Source: Brucella pecoris (GTDB taxonomy: Bacteria > Pseudomonadota > Alphaproteobacteria > Rhizobiales > Rhizobiaceae). From it: a stretch of 64,000 nucleotides of DNA. This document shows, piece after piece, positions 18,098 through 26,387 of this stretch. Numbering within the stretch: position 1 is the stretch's first letter; each line of letters opens with the position of its first letter. Location: NCBI RefSeq assembly GCF_006376675.1, contig NZ_VEWK01000010.1, positions 124,001 to 188,000 on the forward strand, written 5' to 3'. The translations under genes were made by a program, and so were the position numbers. The notes below the pieces were generated by a model, which saw only the letters and a program-made list of their open reading frames with translations, was not told the DNA's origin and did no database searches.

Positions 18098-19213
18098 TTA
18101 CTTCTGGAAGTAATTATACTTGCCGTCTTCACCCTTGCGCCATTCGAACATGACGTATGGCGAAAGACTCGGATCCCCCTTCGCATCGAAGGAGATGTCG
18201 CCGAGCACGGTCTTGAACGGACCCTTTTCCTTCATCGCAGTCGCAACTTCCTGCGGATCGTTGCTGCCAGAAGCATTGGCGGCATTCACCAGAGACTGCA
18301 CACCGGCATAGGCGTAGAAGGTGTAGGCTTCCGGTTCAAAGCCCTTGTCGCGGAATGCCTTGATGAGTTCGGCATTGGCCTTGTCGTCACGTGGATCCGG
18401 ACCGAAGGTATTCATGACGCCGCCCACGGCATCTCCGGCAATCGAAGCGAGTTCGTTGGACACGATACCATCGCCCGAAATGAACTGAGCCTTGAGGCCC
18501 TGATCAGCCATCTGACGGATAAGCAGGCCTGCTTCCGGATGCATGCCGCCCCAATAAACGGCAGTGATGCCAGCGGCTTTCATCTTGGAAATGAGCGCAG
18601 AGAAATCCTTGTCGCCCTGGTTCACACCTTCGTAGAGCGCTTCCTTCATGCCGTTATCGTTGAGCGACTTCTTGGTTTCGTCGGCAAGGCCCTGACCGTA
18701 AGGGGTCTTATCGTGAAGGATGGCGACTTTACCGTCCTTGTAATTATCAGCCATATATTTGCCGGCAACGATGCCCTGCTGATCATCACGACGGCAGGTA
18801 CGGAAGGTGTTCCACAGTTCCCGCTCGGTGAAAGTCGGGTTGGTCGTGCCCGGCGCGATCATCAACACGCCATTTTCAGCGTAGATGTCCGAAGTCGGAA
18901 TGCTGACGCCGGAATTGAAGTGGCCGATCACGAACTGGACGCCATCGCCCACGAACTTGTTTGCAACAGAAATGCCCTGCTTCGGATCGGCAGCGTCATC
19001 GCCATAGACGATGGTGATCTGCTCGCCATTCATGCCACCCTTGGCATTGGCTTCTGCGACTGCCGCTTCGACACCGCGCTTGATCTGCTCGCCGAAAGCT
19101 GCCTGGCTGCCGGTCAACGGTGCACCGACGCCGAGCTGGATGTCGGCAAAGGATACGCCGCCCATCGCAACCAGTGCGGAAAGGCAAACACCGCAGAATA
19201 AGGATTTCTTCAT
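18098..19213 (-). CDS. livJ: Branched-chain amino acid ABC transporter substrate-binding protein (copy 1)
   Basis: A 371-residue periplasmic type I binding protein. The signal peptide is MKKSLFCGVCLSALVAMGG with cleavage after SFA. The mature part has the LivJ/BraC features GAPLTGSQAAFGEQIKRGVE, GDDAADPKQGISVANKF and the central HFNSGVSIPTSDIY ligand loop. It should capture leucine, isoleucine or valine, or related amino acids, for LivHMGF. The ATG at 19213 has GGGAG upstream. It is the second of two adjacent, clearly homologous binding proteins, each flanked by its own hairpin, so the two can be expressed independently. Confidence 0.93.
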   Translation of the reverse strand: MKKSLFCGVCLSALVAMGGVSFADIQLGVGAPLTGSQAAFGEQIKRGVEAAVAEANAKGGMNGEQITIVYGDDAADPKQGISVANKFVGDGVQFVIGHFNSGVSIPTSDIYAENGVLMIAPGTTNPTFTERELWNTFRTCRRDDQQGIVAGKYMADNYKDGKVAILHDKTPYGQGLADETKKSLNDNGMKEALYEGVNQGDKDFSALISKMKAAGITAVYWGGMHPEAGLLIRQMADQGLKAQFISGDGIVSNELASIAGDAVGGVMNTFGPDPRDDKANAELIKAFRDKGFEPEAYTFYAYAGVQSLVNAANASGSNDPQEVATAMKEKGPFKTVLGDISFDAKGDPSLSPYVMFEWRKGEDGKYNYFQK

Positions 19214-19653
19214 TTCAGTCGCTCCCACTAAACGCAGCCGAAAACTTGAAACGGTTTCGGAATACGCATCAAAATAATCCTTCCGAGCGGTAATCTGACC
19301 GGATCAGATGACCGCCATTCTTGCAGGTTTGAACGGCAACGCTAAAGCTGCCGCACGAAAACCTGCCGACATTCGAGTGGGAGATCGCGTCAGCCTCAGA
19401 AACGCAATTCGGGCTTGAAACTACCCCGCGTTGAAACCGGTCCTCCCACCAGAACGCGAGACCAGACATAGAGAATCGCCCTACATCTAGCCATCGAACT
19501 AGATACAATCACTTTGAATATCGAAGTAAAGTAATGATTTCGTCTAAGTCCTGCTTTTTTCGCATGACTTTATGCGAATTGGAAGCGTTGAAGCGAAAAT
19601 GCCCGGCTTGAAGCCGGGCATTTCCTTTATTCGTGAAAGAATAGGATCGAAAC
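19214..19653. other. Spacer between the two livJ genes
   Basis: About 440 bases hold the terminator of livJ copy 2 (19594-19623) and must include the promoter of livJ copy 1. The open frames here show no family resemblance. The length suggests a regulated leader or a small RNA, but no specific structure could be assigned. Confidence 0.5.
19594..19623 (-). terminator. Terminator downstream of livJ copy 2
   Basis: AAATGCCCGGC and GCCGGGCATTT pair around TTGAA. The T run is short (ATTTTCG on the reverse strand). It starts about 30 bases after the livJ2 stop codon. Confidence 0.75.
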
Positions 19654-20769
19654 TTACTGCTGAATGTAAGTAAATTTCCCGTCGGCACCCTTTTCCCACT
19701 TGTACATGACATAGCCAGGAAGCTTCGGATCGCCCTTTTCATCATAGGAGAGGTCGCCGAGCACGGTCTTGAACGGACCCTTTTCCTTGAGCGCCTTGGC
19801 AATTTCCTGCGGATCGTTGCTGCCGGCAGCCTTTGCGGCCTGGGCCAGCGACTGAACGGCGGCATAGGAATAAAGCGTGTAGGCTTCCGGCTCGAAACCG
19901 GCATCGCGGAACTTCTTCACCAGATCGGCATTGTTCGGGTTGTTGCGCGGATCAGGACCGAAGGTGTTCAGCGTACCTTCGACAGCCGGACCTGCAATCG
20001 ATGCCAATTCGTTCGACACGATGCCATCGCCCGAAATGAACTGGGCTTTCAGACCCTGATCGGCCATCTGACGAATGATGAGACCGGCTTCCGGATGCAG
20101 ACCGCCCCAGTAAACCACATTCACGCCAGCCTGCTTGAGCTTGGCGATCAGAGCGGAGAAGTCCTTTTCACCAACGTTCACGCCTTCATAGACGGCTTCC
20201 TTGGTGCCAAGTTCGTTGAGCTTCTTCTTGGTTTCGTCGGCAAGGCCCTGACCGTAAGGGGTCTTGTCGTGAATGACAGCGATCTTCGAGTCCTTGAAAT
20301 GGTCGAAGATGTACTGACCGGCAACGATGCCCTGCTGGTCATCACGGCCGCAGGTGCGGAACGTGTTCCAGAGCTGGCGCTCGGTGTAGACCGGGTTGGT
20401 CGCAGCAGGCGAGATTTCGAGAATGCCGTTTTCGGCATAGACTTCCGAAGCCGGGATCGAAACGCCGGAGTTGAAGTGACCGATGACATACTTTACGCCG
20501 TCGGCAGCAAACTTGTTGGCAACGGAAATGCCCTGCTTCGGATCCGAAACGTCATCGCCGAGCGAGATCGAAATTTTCTCGCCATTGATGCCGCCCGCAT
20601 CGTTGACTTCCTTGATCGCGGCTTCCGCGCCCTTCTGGATCTGCGCGCCGTAAACGGCGTTCGGACCTGTCAAAGGTGCACCGATACCCAGAACTACATC
20701 AGCCCAAGCCGAGCCCCCGAAAGCCATAACTGCTGCAAGAGCAACGCCTGCGAAAAGCGATTTCTTCAT
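19654..20769 (-). CDS. livJ: Branched-chain amino acid ABC transporter substrate-binding protein (copy 2)
   Basis: A 371-residue paralog of the adjacent copy. The signal peptide is MKKSLFAGVALAAVMAFGG with cleavage after AWA. The same landmarks occur (GAPLTGPNAVYGAQIQKGAE, GDDVSDPKQGISVANKF, HFNSGVSIPASEVY) and long identical runs are shared with copy 1, including RDDQQGIVAG and GDGIVSNELASIAG. The differences cluster around the ligand loops, which points to divergent ligand preference. The ATG at 20769 has GGGAG upstream. It is separated from the livHMGF operon by a strong terminator, so it is transcribed separately and can be made in excess over the membrane parts. Confidence 0.94.
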   Translation of the reverse strand: MKKSLFAGVALAAVMAFGGSAWADVVLGIGAPLTGPNAVYGAQIQKGAEAAIKEVNDAGGINGEKISISLGDDVSDPKQGISVANKFAADGVKYVIGHFNSGVSIPASEVYAENGILEISPAATNPVYTERQLWNTFRTCGRDDQQGIVAGQYIFDHFKDSKIAVIHDKTPYGQGLADETKKKLNELGTKEAVYEGVNVGEKDFSALIAKLKQAGVNVVYWGGLHPEAGLIIRQMADQGLKAQFISGDGIVSNELASIAGPAVEGTLNTFGPDPRNNPNNADLVKKFRDAGFEPEAYTLYSYAAVQSLAQAAKAAGSNDPQEIAKALKEKGPFKTVLGDLSYDEKGDPKLPGYVMYKWEKGADGKFTYIQQ

Positions 20770-20828
20770 TGTTGGAACTCCCATCATTGTATTTACCCCG
20801 AAACGATGTTTTGCATCGCCTTATTTTC

Positions 20829-20846
20829 TTGCTGATTACTCAGCAA
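20829..20846. promoter_or_regulatory. Perfect inverted repeat in the livJ2 promoter region
   Basis: TTGCTGA and TCAGCAA are separated by TTAC, about 60 bases upstream of the livJ2 start. The position suits an operator; the binding protein is unknown. Confidence 0.45.
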
Positions 20847-20884
20847 TATCTACGCTGAATCTTATTACTGTCAACGTGATCTTG

Positions 20885-20917
20885 TAAAAAAGCTTCGCCG
20901 CATGACGGCGAAGCTTT
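20885..20917 (-). terminator. Terminator of the livHMGF operon
   Basis: AAAGCTTCGCCG and CGGCGAAGCTTT form a 12-bp perfect stem around five bases, followed by more T residues on the reverse strand. It starts 5 bases after the stop of the small membrane protein gene, marking the operon end. Confidence 0.93.
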
Positions 20918-20921
20918 AAAA

Positions 20922-21266
20922 TTATTTTGCCTTCCAGCTCAGAGGCGAAGCCTTTTCATAAAGCCAGCTATATTGCCTCACCATTTGCTTGGTGCGGGTG
21001 AAGCGGAAGCCGACCGTACCGATGATCATCAGCACGATCAAATCAACCACATAGTAGTGGAACGAAAGAAGCGTTCCCTCAAACAGCGCATAGTGGATGA
21101 AGCGCACCGCAGCTCCCAACGGGATCAGATAGAGCAGAAGCTGCGGATAGGTGCGCCACGTCGACGCACAGGCACGCCCCGTCATCCAGGCAGCCCAGCC
21201 GCCCAGCAGACAGGTGATGAGGAAAAACAACCAGAATGACGGTTCTTCGTAGAGAATACCCTGCAT
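20922..21266 (-). CDS. Small inner-membrane protein (DUF6867-like) in the liv operon
   Basis: A 114-residue protein with three predicted membrane helices (about residues 10-28, 42-58 and 70-88), separated by basic loops such as TGRACASTWRTYPQ, and ending in the hydrophilic TRTKQMVRQYSWLYEK. I believe it is the family catalogued as DUF6867, found in Rhizobiales beside livF, but could not check. The function is unknown. AGGAGGA precedes the ATG. It follows livF by about 110 bases, with a palindromic repeat in between, and precedes the operon terminator, so it is very likely co-transcribed with the branched-chain amino acid transporter and may be an accessory part of it. Confidence 0.85.
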   Translation of the reverse strand: MQGILYEEPSFWLFFLITCLLGGWAAWMTGRACASTWRTYPQLLLYLIPLGAAVRFIHYALFEGTLLSFHYYVVDLIVLMIIGTVGFRFTRTKQMVRQYSWLYEKASPLSWKAK

Positions 21267-21276
21267 GATTTCCTCC

Positions 21277-21325
21277 TAGAGCATTTCCAGCAAAAGTGCG
21301 AAGCGGTTTTGCGTCCGGAAATGCG
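21277..21325. repeat. Rhizobiales-type intergenic palindrome
   Basis: TAGAGCATTTCCAGCAAAAG to GGAAATGCGT, with the AGTGCGAAGCGGTTTTGCG core. It sits between livF and the small membrane gene. Its outer edge directly touches the Shine-Dalgarno sequence of the latter, so the hairpin could affect its translation. Confidence 0.85.
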
Positions 21326-21374
21326 TCGTATCAAAGAGATAGCACAAGACTGACGATTGCATGACAGGATCCCT

Positions 21375-22124
21375 CTAGTGCCTTCCGCCTTCGAGATAGG
21401 CAGCGCGGACTTCCGGATCGGCCAACAATTCGCGGCCAGCGCCGCTCATGGTGATCGAGCCGTTGACCATCACATAGCCGCGGTCTGCGAGCTTCAACGC
21501 ACCGAATGCGTTCTGCTCGACGAGAAACACCGTCAACCCCTGTGTGCGGTTCAGTTCCTTGATCGCCTCGAAAATCTGCTTCACGATCAGCGGTGCCAGA
21601 CCGAGCGACGGTTCATCCAGAAGCAGGAGCTTCGGACGCGCCATCAGCGCGCGGGCGATAGCCAGCATCTGCTGTTCGCCGCCCGAAAGCGTGCCGCCAC
21701 GCTGGTTGATGCGTTCCTTCAGGCGCGGGAACAGGTCGAACATCAGCTTTACGTCTTCTTCGAAATATTGCTGATGATCGAGGCTTGCACCCATCTGGAG
21801 ATTTTCCAGAACCGTCATGCGCGGAAAGATACGACGACCTTCCGGCGACTGCGCGATGCGCAGCTTGGCAATCTCGTGCGGCGGCATGGAAGTGATATCC
21901 TCGCCGTTGAAGAGAATGCGGCCGGTACGCGCCTTCGGCGAACCGAAGATCGTCATCATGAGTGTCGACTTGCCGGCACCGTTGGCACCGATCAGCGCCA
22001 CGATCTCACCCTCGTCCACCGTCAGGTCGATGCCCTTGAGGGCGCAAATATTGCCGTAATAGGTCTCGACCTTTTCGACGGCGAGAAGCGGTTGCTTTTT
22101 CTGCATGGTTTCAGCCTGCATCAT
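21375..22124 (-). CDS. livF: Branched-chain amino acid ABC transporter ATP-binding protein LivF
   Basis: A 249-residue ABC ATPase. Walker A is GANGAGKST, the signature is LSGGEQQ, and Walker B is LLLLDEPSLGLAP. The YYGNICALKGIDLTVDEGEIVALIGANGAGKS opening and the C-terminal DPEVRAAYLEGG are the LivF type. It powers uptake with LivG at the cytoplasmic face of LivHM. The ATG at 22124 overlaps the livG stop codon (ATGA), with GGGAGG inside livG, so the two are translationally coupled. Confidence 0.97.
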   Translation of the reverse strand: MMQAETMQKKQPLLAVEKVETYYGNICALKGIDLTVDEGEIVALIGANGAGKSTLMMTIFGSPKARTGRILFNGEDITSMPPHEIAKLRIAQSPEGRRIFPRMTVLENLQMGASLDHQQYFEEDVKLMFDLFPRLKERINQRGGTLSGGEQQMLAIARALMARPKLLLLDEPSLGLAPLIVKQIFEAIKELNRTQGLTVFLVEQNAFGALKLADRGYVMVNGSITMSGAGRELLADPEVRAAYLEGGRH

Positions 22125-23536
22125 TCGCCTCCCTTCTTAGGCTTGGCCGGAGCTTTTGTGGGCGCTTTTGCCGAAGCTTTCGTCGGCGCTTTGGCGCTTT
22201 TGGAGGCACCAGTCTTGGCGGCCCCGCTCTTGGCAGCCTTTACGGGAGCAGTCTTATGACTCGTCGGAACATCACCCGCTTCAACGCGTTCGGAAAACTC
22301 GGTCGCCTGACCGGCGGCGAGTTGCCTGGCCTGCCCGACCCAGTCTTCGCGAGCGATGCGCCCGTCGAATTCCAGATAGGTTTCAGCTTCCACAATATCC
22401 GCTTCGCTCCAGGCGGCGATCTGGTCGAAATGAAAGATACCGTGTTCGTGGAGCTTCTTTTCGTTGACCGCGCCAATGCCCTTGATGAGGGTCAGATTGT
22501 CGGCCTTGCCGCCGCGTGCCGACGACAGACCACCTGCGAGGGAAGCACGTCCGGACGGTACTTCGCCCTTCTCTTCAGCGATTTCTTCCTCAATGGCTTC
22601 CTCGGCAAGCTGCGCCGCGACCAGATGCGCCGGATCGACGCCCGGCTTGTCCGCCTCTTCGATCAGTTCGGCGATTTCCTCGTCATCCACGCCAAGATAA
22701 GCGGCGATAACACGCGGATCGTTCTTGACCTCTTCCGGCGCGCCGTCGGAAATCTTGGTGCCGTATTCCAGTACGATCACATGATCGGAGATTTCCATAA
22801 CCACCGACATGTCGTGTTCGATCAGCAGGATCGACGTGCCGGTTTCCTTGCGGATATCGAGCAGGAGCTTGTTGAGCTCTGCCGATTCACGCGGATTGAG
22901 ACCGGCAGCCGGTTCGTCGAGGCAGAGGATTTCCGGCTCGGTGCACATCGCGCGGGCGATTTCCAGACGGCGCTGATCGCCATAGGGCAGATCGCCCGCC
23001 GGATCGTCCGCACGACCGATCAGGTTGATTTTCTCCAGCCAGTAACGCGCTTTTTCGACAGCATCCTTCGCCGCCGACTTGTAGCCGGGCAGACCGAGAA
23101 GACCGAGGATCGTATAGCCCGAGGAACGCATCAGCGTATTGTGCTGCGCGACCAAAAGATTTTCCAGAACCGTGAGGCCCGAGAACAGGCGAATGTTCTG
23201 GAAGGTGCGCGCCACCCTTGCCTGCTTGGTGATCCGGAAATCGGGCAGGCGCTCCAGCAGGAACTTTTCGCCGGTTTTCCGGTTCATCGTCAGCATGCCA
23301 CCCGTCGGCTTGTAGAAGCCGGTGATGCAGTTGAAGACCGTAGTCTTGCCTGCACCATTCGGGCCGATGATCGCCGTGATATCCCCACGCTTCACATTGA
23401 AGCTCAGATCGTTGATGGCGACGAGACCGCCGAAGCGCATCGAGAGATGCTCGACCTGAAGGATGGTGTCTTTTTCAGTGTTGCCCAATTCGGTTTTATC
23501 AGGCGCAGTGCCAGACATAGTGCTTATCTCCGCCAT
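22121..23536 (-). CDS. livG: LivG ATP-binding protein with C-terminal helix-hairpin-helix-like extension
   Basis: A 471-residue ABC ATPase, about 190 residues longer than usual LivG (250-290). Residues 24-284 are a normal LivG: Walker A GPNGAGKT (58-65), signature-like LPYGDQRRLEIARA (183-196), Walker B ILCLDEPAAGLNP, switch His in IEHDMSV. After an acidic linker (about 285-325) comes a module at about 345-410 (NLTLIKGIGAVNEKKLHEHG, then WVGQARQLAAG). It resembles the helix-hairpin-helix unit appended to NuoE and ribosomal L21 in Rhizobiales. A Lys/Ala/Pro-rich tail covers 426-471. The start has AGGAAGGG upstream. It overlaps livM by one base (TGATG). Confidence 0.93.
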   Translation of the reverse strand: MAEISTMSGTAPDKTELGNTEKDTILQVEHLSMRFGGLVAINDLSFNVKRGDITAIIGPNGAGKTTVFNCITGFYKPTGGMLTMNRKTGEKFLLERLPDFRITKQARVARTFQNIRLFSGLTVLENLLVAQHNTLMRSSGYTILGLLGLPGYKSAAKDAVEKARYWLEKINLIGRADDPAGDLPYGDQRRLEIARAMCTEPEILCLDEPAAGLNPRESAELNKLLLDIRKETGTSILLIEHDMSVVMEISDHVIVLEYGTKISDGAPEEVKNDPRVIAAYLGVDDEEIAELIEEADKPGVDPAHLVAAQLAEEAIEEEIAEEKGEVPSGRASLAGGLSSARGGKADNLTLIKGIGAVNEKKLHEHGIFHFDQIAAWSEADIVEAETYLEFDGRIAREDWVGQARQLAAGQATEFSERVEAGDVPTSHKTAPVKAAKSGAAKTGASKSAKAPTKASAKAPTKAPAKPKKGGE

Positions 23537-24915
23537 CAGCCGTGCCCTTCCTTGGTAAAGGCACCCGACACCATCTTCTTCTCATGCAGGAACGCACTCG
23601 GTTCTCGACTTCCCACGAAACCACGCGGCTTCCAGACCATGACGACAACCATGGCGAGACCGAAGATCAGCATACGATAGAGTTCCGGTGTGAAATCCGG
23701 GCCGAAAATAGCCTTCAGGAAGCTCATTTCACGCAGGATTTCCGTGCCGCCGATCATAGCGATCGCGGCAATCGCGATACCCACGAGCGAGCCCATGCCA
23801 CCCAGAACAACGATGGCGAGAATGACGGCAGATTCGAGGAACACGAAGGATTCCGGGCTGACGAAGCCCTGGCGTGCGGCAAAGAAGGAACCTGCAAAAC
23901 CACCGAACATCGCACCCGTGGCGAAGGCCGTGAGCTTGGTCGTGGTGGTGTTGATGCCGAGCGAACGGCAGGCAATTTCATCTTCGCGCAACGCTTCCCA
24001 TGCACGGCCAACCGGCATGCGGCGCAGACGGATGGTGACCCAGGCCGTCAGCAGAGCAAGCAGAAGAATCACGTAATAGAGGAAGAACTTGTAGTGGGCC
24101 GCCGAGAAGGTGAGGCCGAAATGGGCTGCAAAACCGTCCTTGCTGGCATTGAAAGGCAGACCGAAGAAGGTTGCCTTGGCAATGCCGGAAACGCCGAAGG
24201 TGCCGCGGGTGACATCGGTCCAGTTGATGAGAACCAGACGGATGATTTCACCGAAGGCCAGCGTCACAATGGCAAGATAGTCACCGCGCAGGCGCAGGAC
24301 CGGGAAGCCCAGAATGACGCCCCAGGTGGCGGCGAGAAGACCGGCAATCGGCAGCAGCATCCAGAAGGAAAGACCGAAATAGGTGGATAGCAGCGCGTAG
24401 GAATAGGCTCCAACGGCGTAGAATGCGACGTAACCCAGATCGAGAAGACCGGCGAGGCCCACCACGATATTGAGACCCCAGGCCAGCATCACATAGATGA
24501 GGATCTGAACGCCGAAATTATCGACCCATTTGAGCGATCCCTGCCAGCCGAGAAAGCCGACAATCAGAAGCGGATAGATGAAGAGGAACACCACCCCGAG
24601 ACGCGAGAAGTTGCGGCGCACGAAAGACGGGCTTTCGACCGCAACGGTCGGCTGCTTGCTCTTGGCAAGCTTGCGTGCCTCCAGCCAGGGCTGGGCGAAA
24701 GCAACGAACAGGAAGCGGCCAACGGCGGCCAGCACGACGATGACGGCCAGCGCGCCCCAGCGCTGTTGCAGCACCAGTTCGTTGTTGATGTTCTGATCGG
24801 TCTTGAAACCGATGATGAGGCAGAAGAGACCCAGTGCCAGAAGACCGGCGAAGAACCCTTCACGAATGGCCCGGCCAAAAAGGGAATCCGGGCGTGAACT
24901 CGACTGTGCAGCCAT
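23536..24915 (-). CDS. livM: Branched-chain amino acid ABC transporter permease LivM
   Basis: A 459-residue inner-membrane permease with about ten hydrophobic segments. The LivM signature region GDYLAIVTLAFGEIIRLVLIN, the GLAGLLDLGYVAFYAVGAYSYALL segment and the coupling-helix region RLRRMPVGRAWEALREDEIACRSLGIN are clear. The N-terminal roughly 100 residues are an extension with two extra membrane spans and a charged loop, as in other Rhizobiales LivM. It pairs with LivH to form the channel. It begins two bases after the livH stop codon. Confidence 0.96.
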   Translation of the reverse strand: MAAQSSSRPDSLFGRAIREGFFAGLLALGLFCLIIGFKTDQNINNELVLQQRWGALAVIVVLAAVGRFLFVAFAQPWLEARKLAKSKQPTVAVESPSFVRRNFSRLGVVFLFIYPLLIVGFLGWQGSLKWVDNFGVQILIYVMLAWGLNIVVGLAGLLDLGYVAFYAVGAYSYALLSTYFGLSFWMLLPIAGLLAATWGVILGFPVLRLRGDYLAIVTLAFGEIIRLVLINWTDVTRGTFGVSGIAKATFFGLPFNASKDGFAAHFGLTFSAAHYKFFLYYVILLLALLTAWVTIRLRRMPVGRAWEALREDEIACRSLGINTTTTKLTAFATGAMFGGFAGSFFAARQGFVSPESFVFLESAVILAIVVLGGMGSLVGIAIAAIAMIGGTEILREMSFLKAIFGPDFTPELYRMLIFGLAMVVVMVWKPRGFVGSREPSAFLHEKKMVSGAFTKEGHG

Positions 24916-24917
24916 GA

Positions 24918-25826
24918 TTAAACCTTTTCGACTTCAGGTCGGCCAAGAATGCCGGACGGCATGAAGATCAGCACGATGGCGAGGATCGAAAACGCAGCAA
25001 CGTCCTTGTAGTCGATCGAGAAATACGCTGACCACAATGCCTCGATGAGACCGATGAGCAAACCACCGACCACAGCTCCGGGGAGCGATCCGATGCCGCC
25101 CAGAACAGCCGCCGTGAATGCCTTGACGCCAGGGATAAATCCGTCAGCAAAGGAAATCACGCCATAGAAGGAAAGGTAGAGCGTACCGGCAACTGCCGCG
25201 AGCATCGCACCCATCACGAAGGTGAGCGAGATGACGCGATCGACATTGATGCCGAGAAGCGCCGCCATCTTGCGATCCTGCTCACAGGCACGCTGCGCGC
25301 GCCCCAGCGAGGTACGATTGACGATATACCAGAAGATCGTCAGCAGCACGGCAGTCACCACGATGACGACGATCTGCTTCAGCGAAATCGTCACATTGGT
25401 TCCCAGGATATTGTAGGAACCGTTCAGCAGTTGAGGCACCGGCTTGTTACGCGGGCCCTGCGTCACCTGGACGAAGTTGGACAAGGCAATCGACATGCCG
25501 ATAGCCGTGATCAACGGTGCGAGGCGGAACGAACCACGCAGCGGCCTGTAGGCCACGCGCTCCATCGTCCAGCTCCACAAACCCGTCAGCAACATGGCGA
25601 CGATCATCATCAGAAGAAGCATCAGCGCGATTGGCAATGCCCCAATGAAGGTTGTGATCATGAGAAAAACAATCAGCGCCATGAAGGCGCCGAGCATGAA
25701 GACATCGCCATGAGCAAAGTTGATCATGCCGATAATGCCATAGACCATCGTGTAGCCGATGGCGATCAGGCCATAGATCGAGCCGAGCGCGAGCCCGTTG
25801 ATCACCTGCTGGAAGAAATATTCCAT
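24918..25826 (-). CDS. livH: Branched-chain amino acid ABC transporter permease LivH
   Basis: A 302-residue inner-membrane permease beginning MEYFFQQVINGLALGSIYGLIAIGYTMVYGIIGMINFAHGD, the standard LivH opening. Other landmarks are the GRAQRACEQDRKMAALLGIN coupling region and GFIPGVKAFTAAVLGGIGSLPGAVVGG. I chose the ATG at 25826, with GGTGG seven bases upstream; the ATG at 25841 adds five residues. It is the first gene of the livHMGF operon, and the promoter must lie in 25827-26117. Confidence 0.96.
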   Translation of the reverse strand: MEYFFQQVINGLALGSIYGLIAIGYTMVYGIIGMINFAHGDVFMLGAFMALIVFLMITTFIGALPIALMLLLMMIVAMLLTGLWSWTMERVAYRPLRGSFRLAPLITAIGMSIALSNFVQVTQGPRNKPVPQLLNGSYNILGTNVTISLKQIVVIVVTAVLLTIFWYIVNRTSLGRAQRACEQDRKMAALLGINVDRVISLTFVMGAMLAAVAGTLYLSFYGVISFADGFIPGVKAFTAAVLGGIGSLPGAVVGGLLIGLIEALWSAYFSIDYKDVAAFSILAIVLIFMPSGILGRPEVEKV

Positions 25827-26117
25827 CGAGAAGCCACCCATTTTACCGCCCGGGACTTTTTTGGCGCATCTTTATTTCGTGCGCTTCATTTTATTCCCGG
25901 CTGTTTACACCTAACGGCTGTATAGAGGAATGCAACCCCCTTTTGTCTCAGACAAAAGACTAAGGGTATTATCCTTCTACAAACTAGTTACGTCCCCTAC
26001 TAAACGTCCTGTATATGTTTTTTTCTCCTACCCAGGACGTCTTATTCCACACTTTCTACACGACCCGAAAGCCAAAAAATTGGGAGGCGGCGCTAAAAAC
26101 GTCGACCGTACCCACTT
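25827..26117. other. Upstream region of livH with a palindrome
   Basis: Together with the element that follows, this forms a 560-base gene-free stretch. It is more AT-rich than the surroundings and has a perfect inverted repeat at 25940-25958. It should carry the liv promoter and regulatory sites. No coding region is supported. Confidence 0.6.
25940..25958. promoter_or_regulatory. Perfect 9-bp inverted repeat upstream of livH
   Basis: CTTTTGTCT and AGACAAAAG flank a single C, about 115 bases before the livH start. The size and symmetry suit a dimeric regulator. It is not followed by a T run, so a terminator is unlikely. Confidence 0.5.
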
Positions 26118-26387
26118 TAGGGTCTTTGGAGAATTAGGTTTCGGGCGTGGCGTGAGCCGGATTTTGTTCCTGAACAGAAGAACAGACCGCCGTGGAGTAA
26201 ATCTCCACAAGGGCTGTTCGACGCATTCAGGGAGAAAATCCGCCACGTCCCGAAGGGATATGATGAAAACAGCCCAGCTTTGCGTCGTAAAACCTTGATG
26301 GAGAACCACTCCACCTTCGGTTTTGCTCCTAAACCTGTGCAATTTTCATCCATACCACGCTCCAAAACTAATTCTCCAAAGACCCTA
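26118..26387. mobile_element. MITE-like 270-bp element with terminal inverted repeats
   Basis: Both ends carry the same 20 bases, TAGGGTCTTTGGAGAATTAG, in inverted orientation (26118-26137 and 26368-26387). The similarity continues imperfectly for about 13 more bases. The inside has a small hairpin (GTGGAG-TAAAT-CTCCAC) and no credible transposase, so it is non-autonomous. The right end supplies the TAG stop codon of the adjacent epimerase gene. No clean target-site duplication could be identified; CGACCGTA occurs near both ends (26103 and 26390) but at unequal distances. Confidence 0.65.
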
